DNA from: Liolophura sinensis
Taxonomy: Eukaryota > Mollusca > Polyplacophora > Chitonida > Chitonidae
Assembly: GCF_032854445.1 (NCBI RefSeq)
Contig: NW_027018266.1
Location: 1-49,492, forward strand
DNA length: 49,492 nucleotides
Direction: 5' to 3'
Part shown: in pieces, positions 49,329-49,492 of the stretch
Numbering within the stretch: position 1 is the first letter of the stretch
How the letters are laid out: each line of letters starts with the position of its first letter
Position numbers and translations under genes: made by a program
The notes under the pieces: generated by a model
Told to the model about the DNA's origin: nothing
The model's input: only the letters and a program-made list of their open reading frames with translations
Databases searched by the model: none

Positions 49329-49492
49329 AATTAGCAAAAAGCCCAGGCAAAAATCCAAAAGTGAAAAAACTGTTCCAATGCTGCTGGTAAGAGGCTTAAT
49401 CCGACGTATTTGTGACGAAAAATCGAATGGTGCAAACCGCGTTGCTCTCCGACCAATACTTTTGGCTGTAGCGACAATTGAATGAGCATTTA
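49329..49492 (+). repeat. Partial monomer at the right edge, with indels
   Basis: The first 164 bases of a monomer, cut by the window end. It has 'aaaagtgaaaaaactg', an extra T in 'aggcttaatcc', a missing T in 'cgtatttgtgacg' and 'gacgaaaaatcg'. The combination of an insertion and a deletion in short homopolymers resembles the left end of the window. Confidence 0.8.

Larger units (their letters stand above)
1..49492 (+). repeat. 548-bp satellite DNA array, about 90 head-to-tail monomers
   Basis: The same roughly 548-bp sequence recurs from the first base to the last. Using the TTG inside 'gacaattgaatgagc' as a landmark, I count 91 occurrences from 154 to 49478, a mean spacing of 548.04 bp. 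All copies have the same orientation and none is interrupted by foreign sequence. One monomer counted at 34261-34808 is about 40% GC and has about 17 CpG. Single-site restriction motifs per monomer include NcoI (CCATGG), AatII (GACGTC), NruI (TCGCGA) and PmlI (CACGTG). Monomers differ by scattered substitutions that are shared in sets and define subfamilies and higher-order repeats. Long homogeneous arrays of this kind are known from eukaryotic centromeres and heterochromatin; a centromeric role here is inference. I do not recognise the family by name. Confidence 0.98.

Noticed and set aside
1-49492. CRISPR array or phage/plasmid iteron cluster
   Set aside because: The repeat is 548 bp with no short repeat/variable spacer pattern, no cas or rep genes, and variation is by scattered substitutions shared in higher-order blocks, as in eukaryotic satellites.
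1-49492. Tandem ribosomal or tRNA gene cluster
   Set aside because: No conserved rRNA or 5S sequence and no tRNA cloverleaf or A/B box pair was recognised in the monomer.
1-49492. CENP-B box
   Set aside because: I looked for TTCGNNNNANNCGGG-like sequence; 'ttcgacttagaag' has the left half only, and no CGGG follows in any unit type seen.

Overview
The whole window is one uninterrupted satellite DNA array. A monomer of 548 bp (about 40% GC, counted on one unit) is repeated head to tail about 90.3 times in a single orientation. I saw no inversion, no transposon insertion, no unique sequence and no flanking DNA. There is no credible protein gene, tRNA, rRNA or CRISPR array. The many 60-130 codon open frames are the same few frames recurring once per monomer. 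Because 548 is not a multiple of 3, no frame can be read through successive monomers. The design is typical of a eukaryotic centromeric or heterochromatic satellite. The species cannot be told from the sequence. One monomer keeps about 17 CpG, only slightly below expectation, which weakly favours a genome without heavy germline CpG methylation, such as many invertebrates.

The array is organised into higher-order repeats (HORs) whose period changes along the window. At 1-8785 there are two related 8-monomer blocks; the first is rich in single-base indels that look technical. At 8786-10416 there is a three-monomer stretch. At 10417-19733 a hexamer HOR (3288 bp) occurs three times, the third copy lacking one unit. 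At 19734-20829 there are two linker units. At 20830-33982 an octamer HOR (units a-b-c-d-e-f-g-h, 4384 bp) occurs three times: complete; contracted to six units; and expanded to ten. At 33983-36722 there are h/i units. At 36723-49492 a monomer family here called B dominates, in strict B/A alternation (1096-bp dimers) from 40011 to 46587, followed by a duplicated and contracted copy of 41.6-43.8 kb.

Diagnostic base differences let several unequal-crossover junctions be placed within about 50-150 bp (16994-17048, 26311-26361, 28141-28192, 29986-30134, 48309-48411). The window is therefore a readable record of satellite expansion and contraction.

Nearly every monomer carries one CACGTG E-box inside ATCACGTG, the same 8-mer pattern as the budding-yeast CDEI/Cbf1 site. 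In one lineage this became the palindrome TCACGTGA, and the B units that carry it dominate the dimer zone. Each monomer also has a TATATA, a TGACGTCT near-CRE, and a splice-site-like pair bracketing a 93-nt, 31-codon segment. These are hypotheses about function; the repeat structure is what the sequence shows directly.
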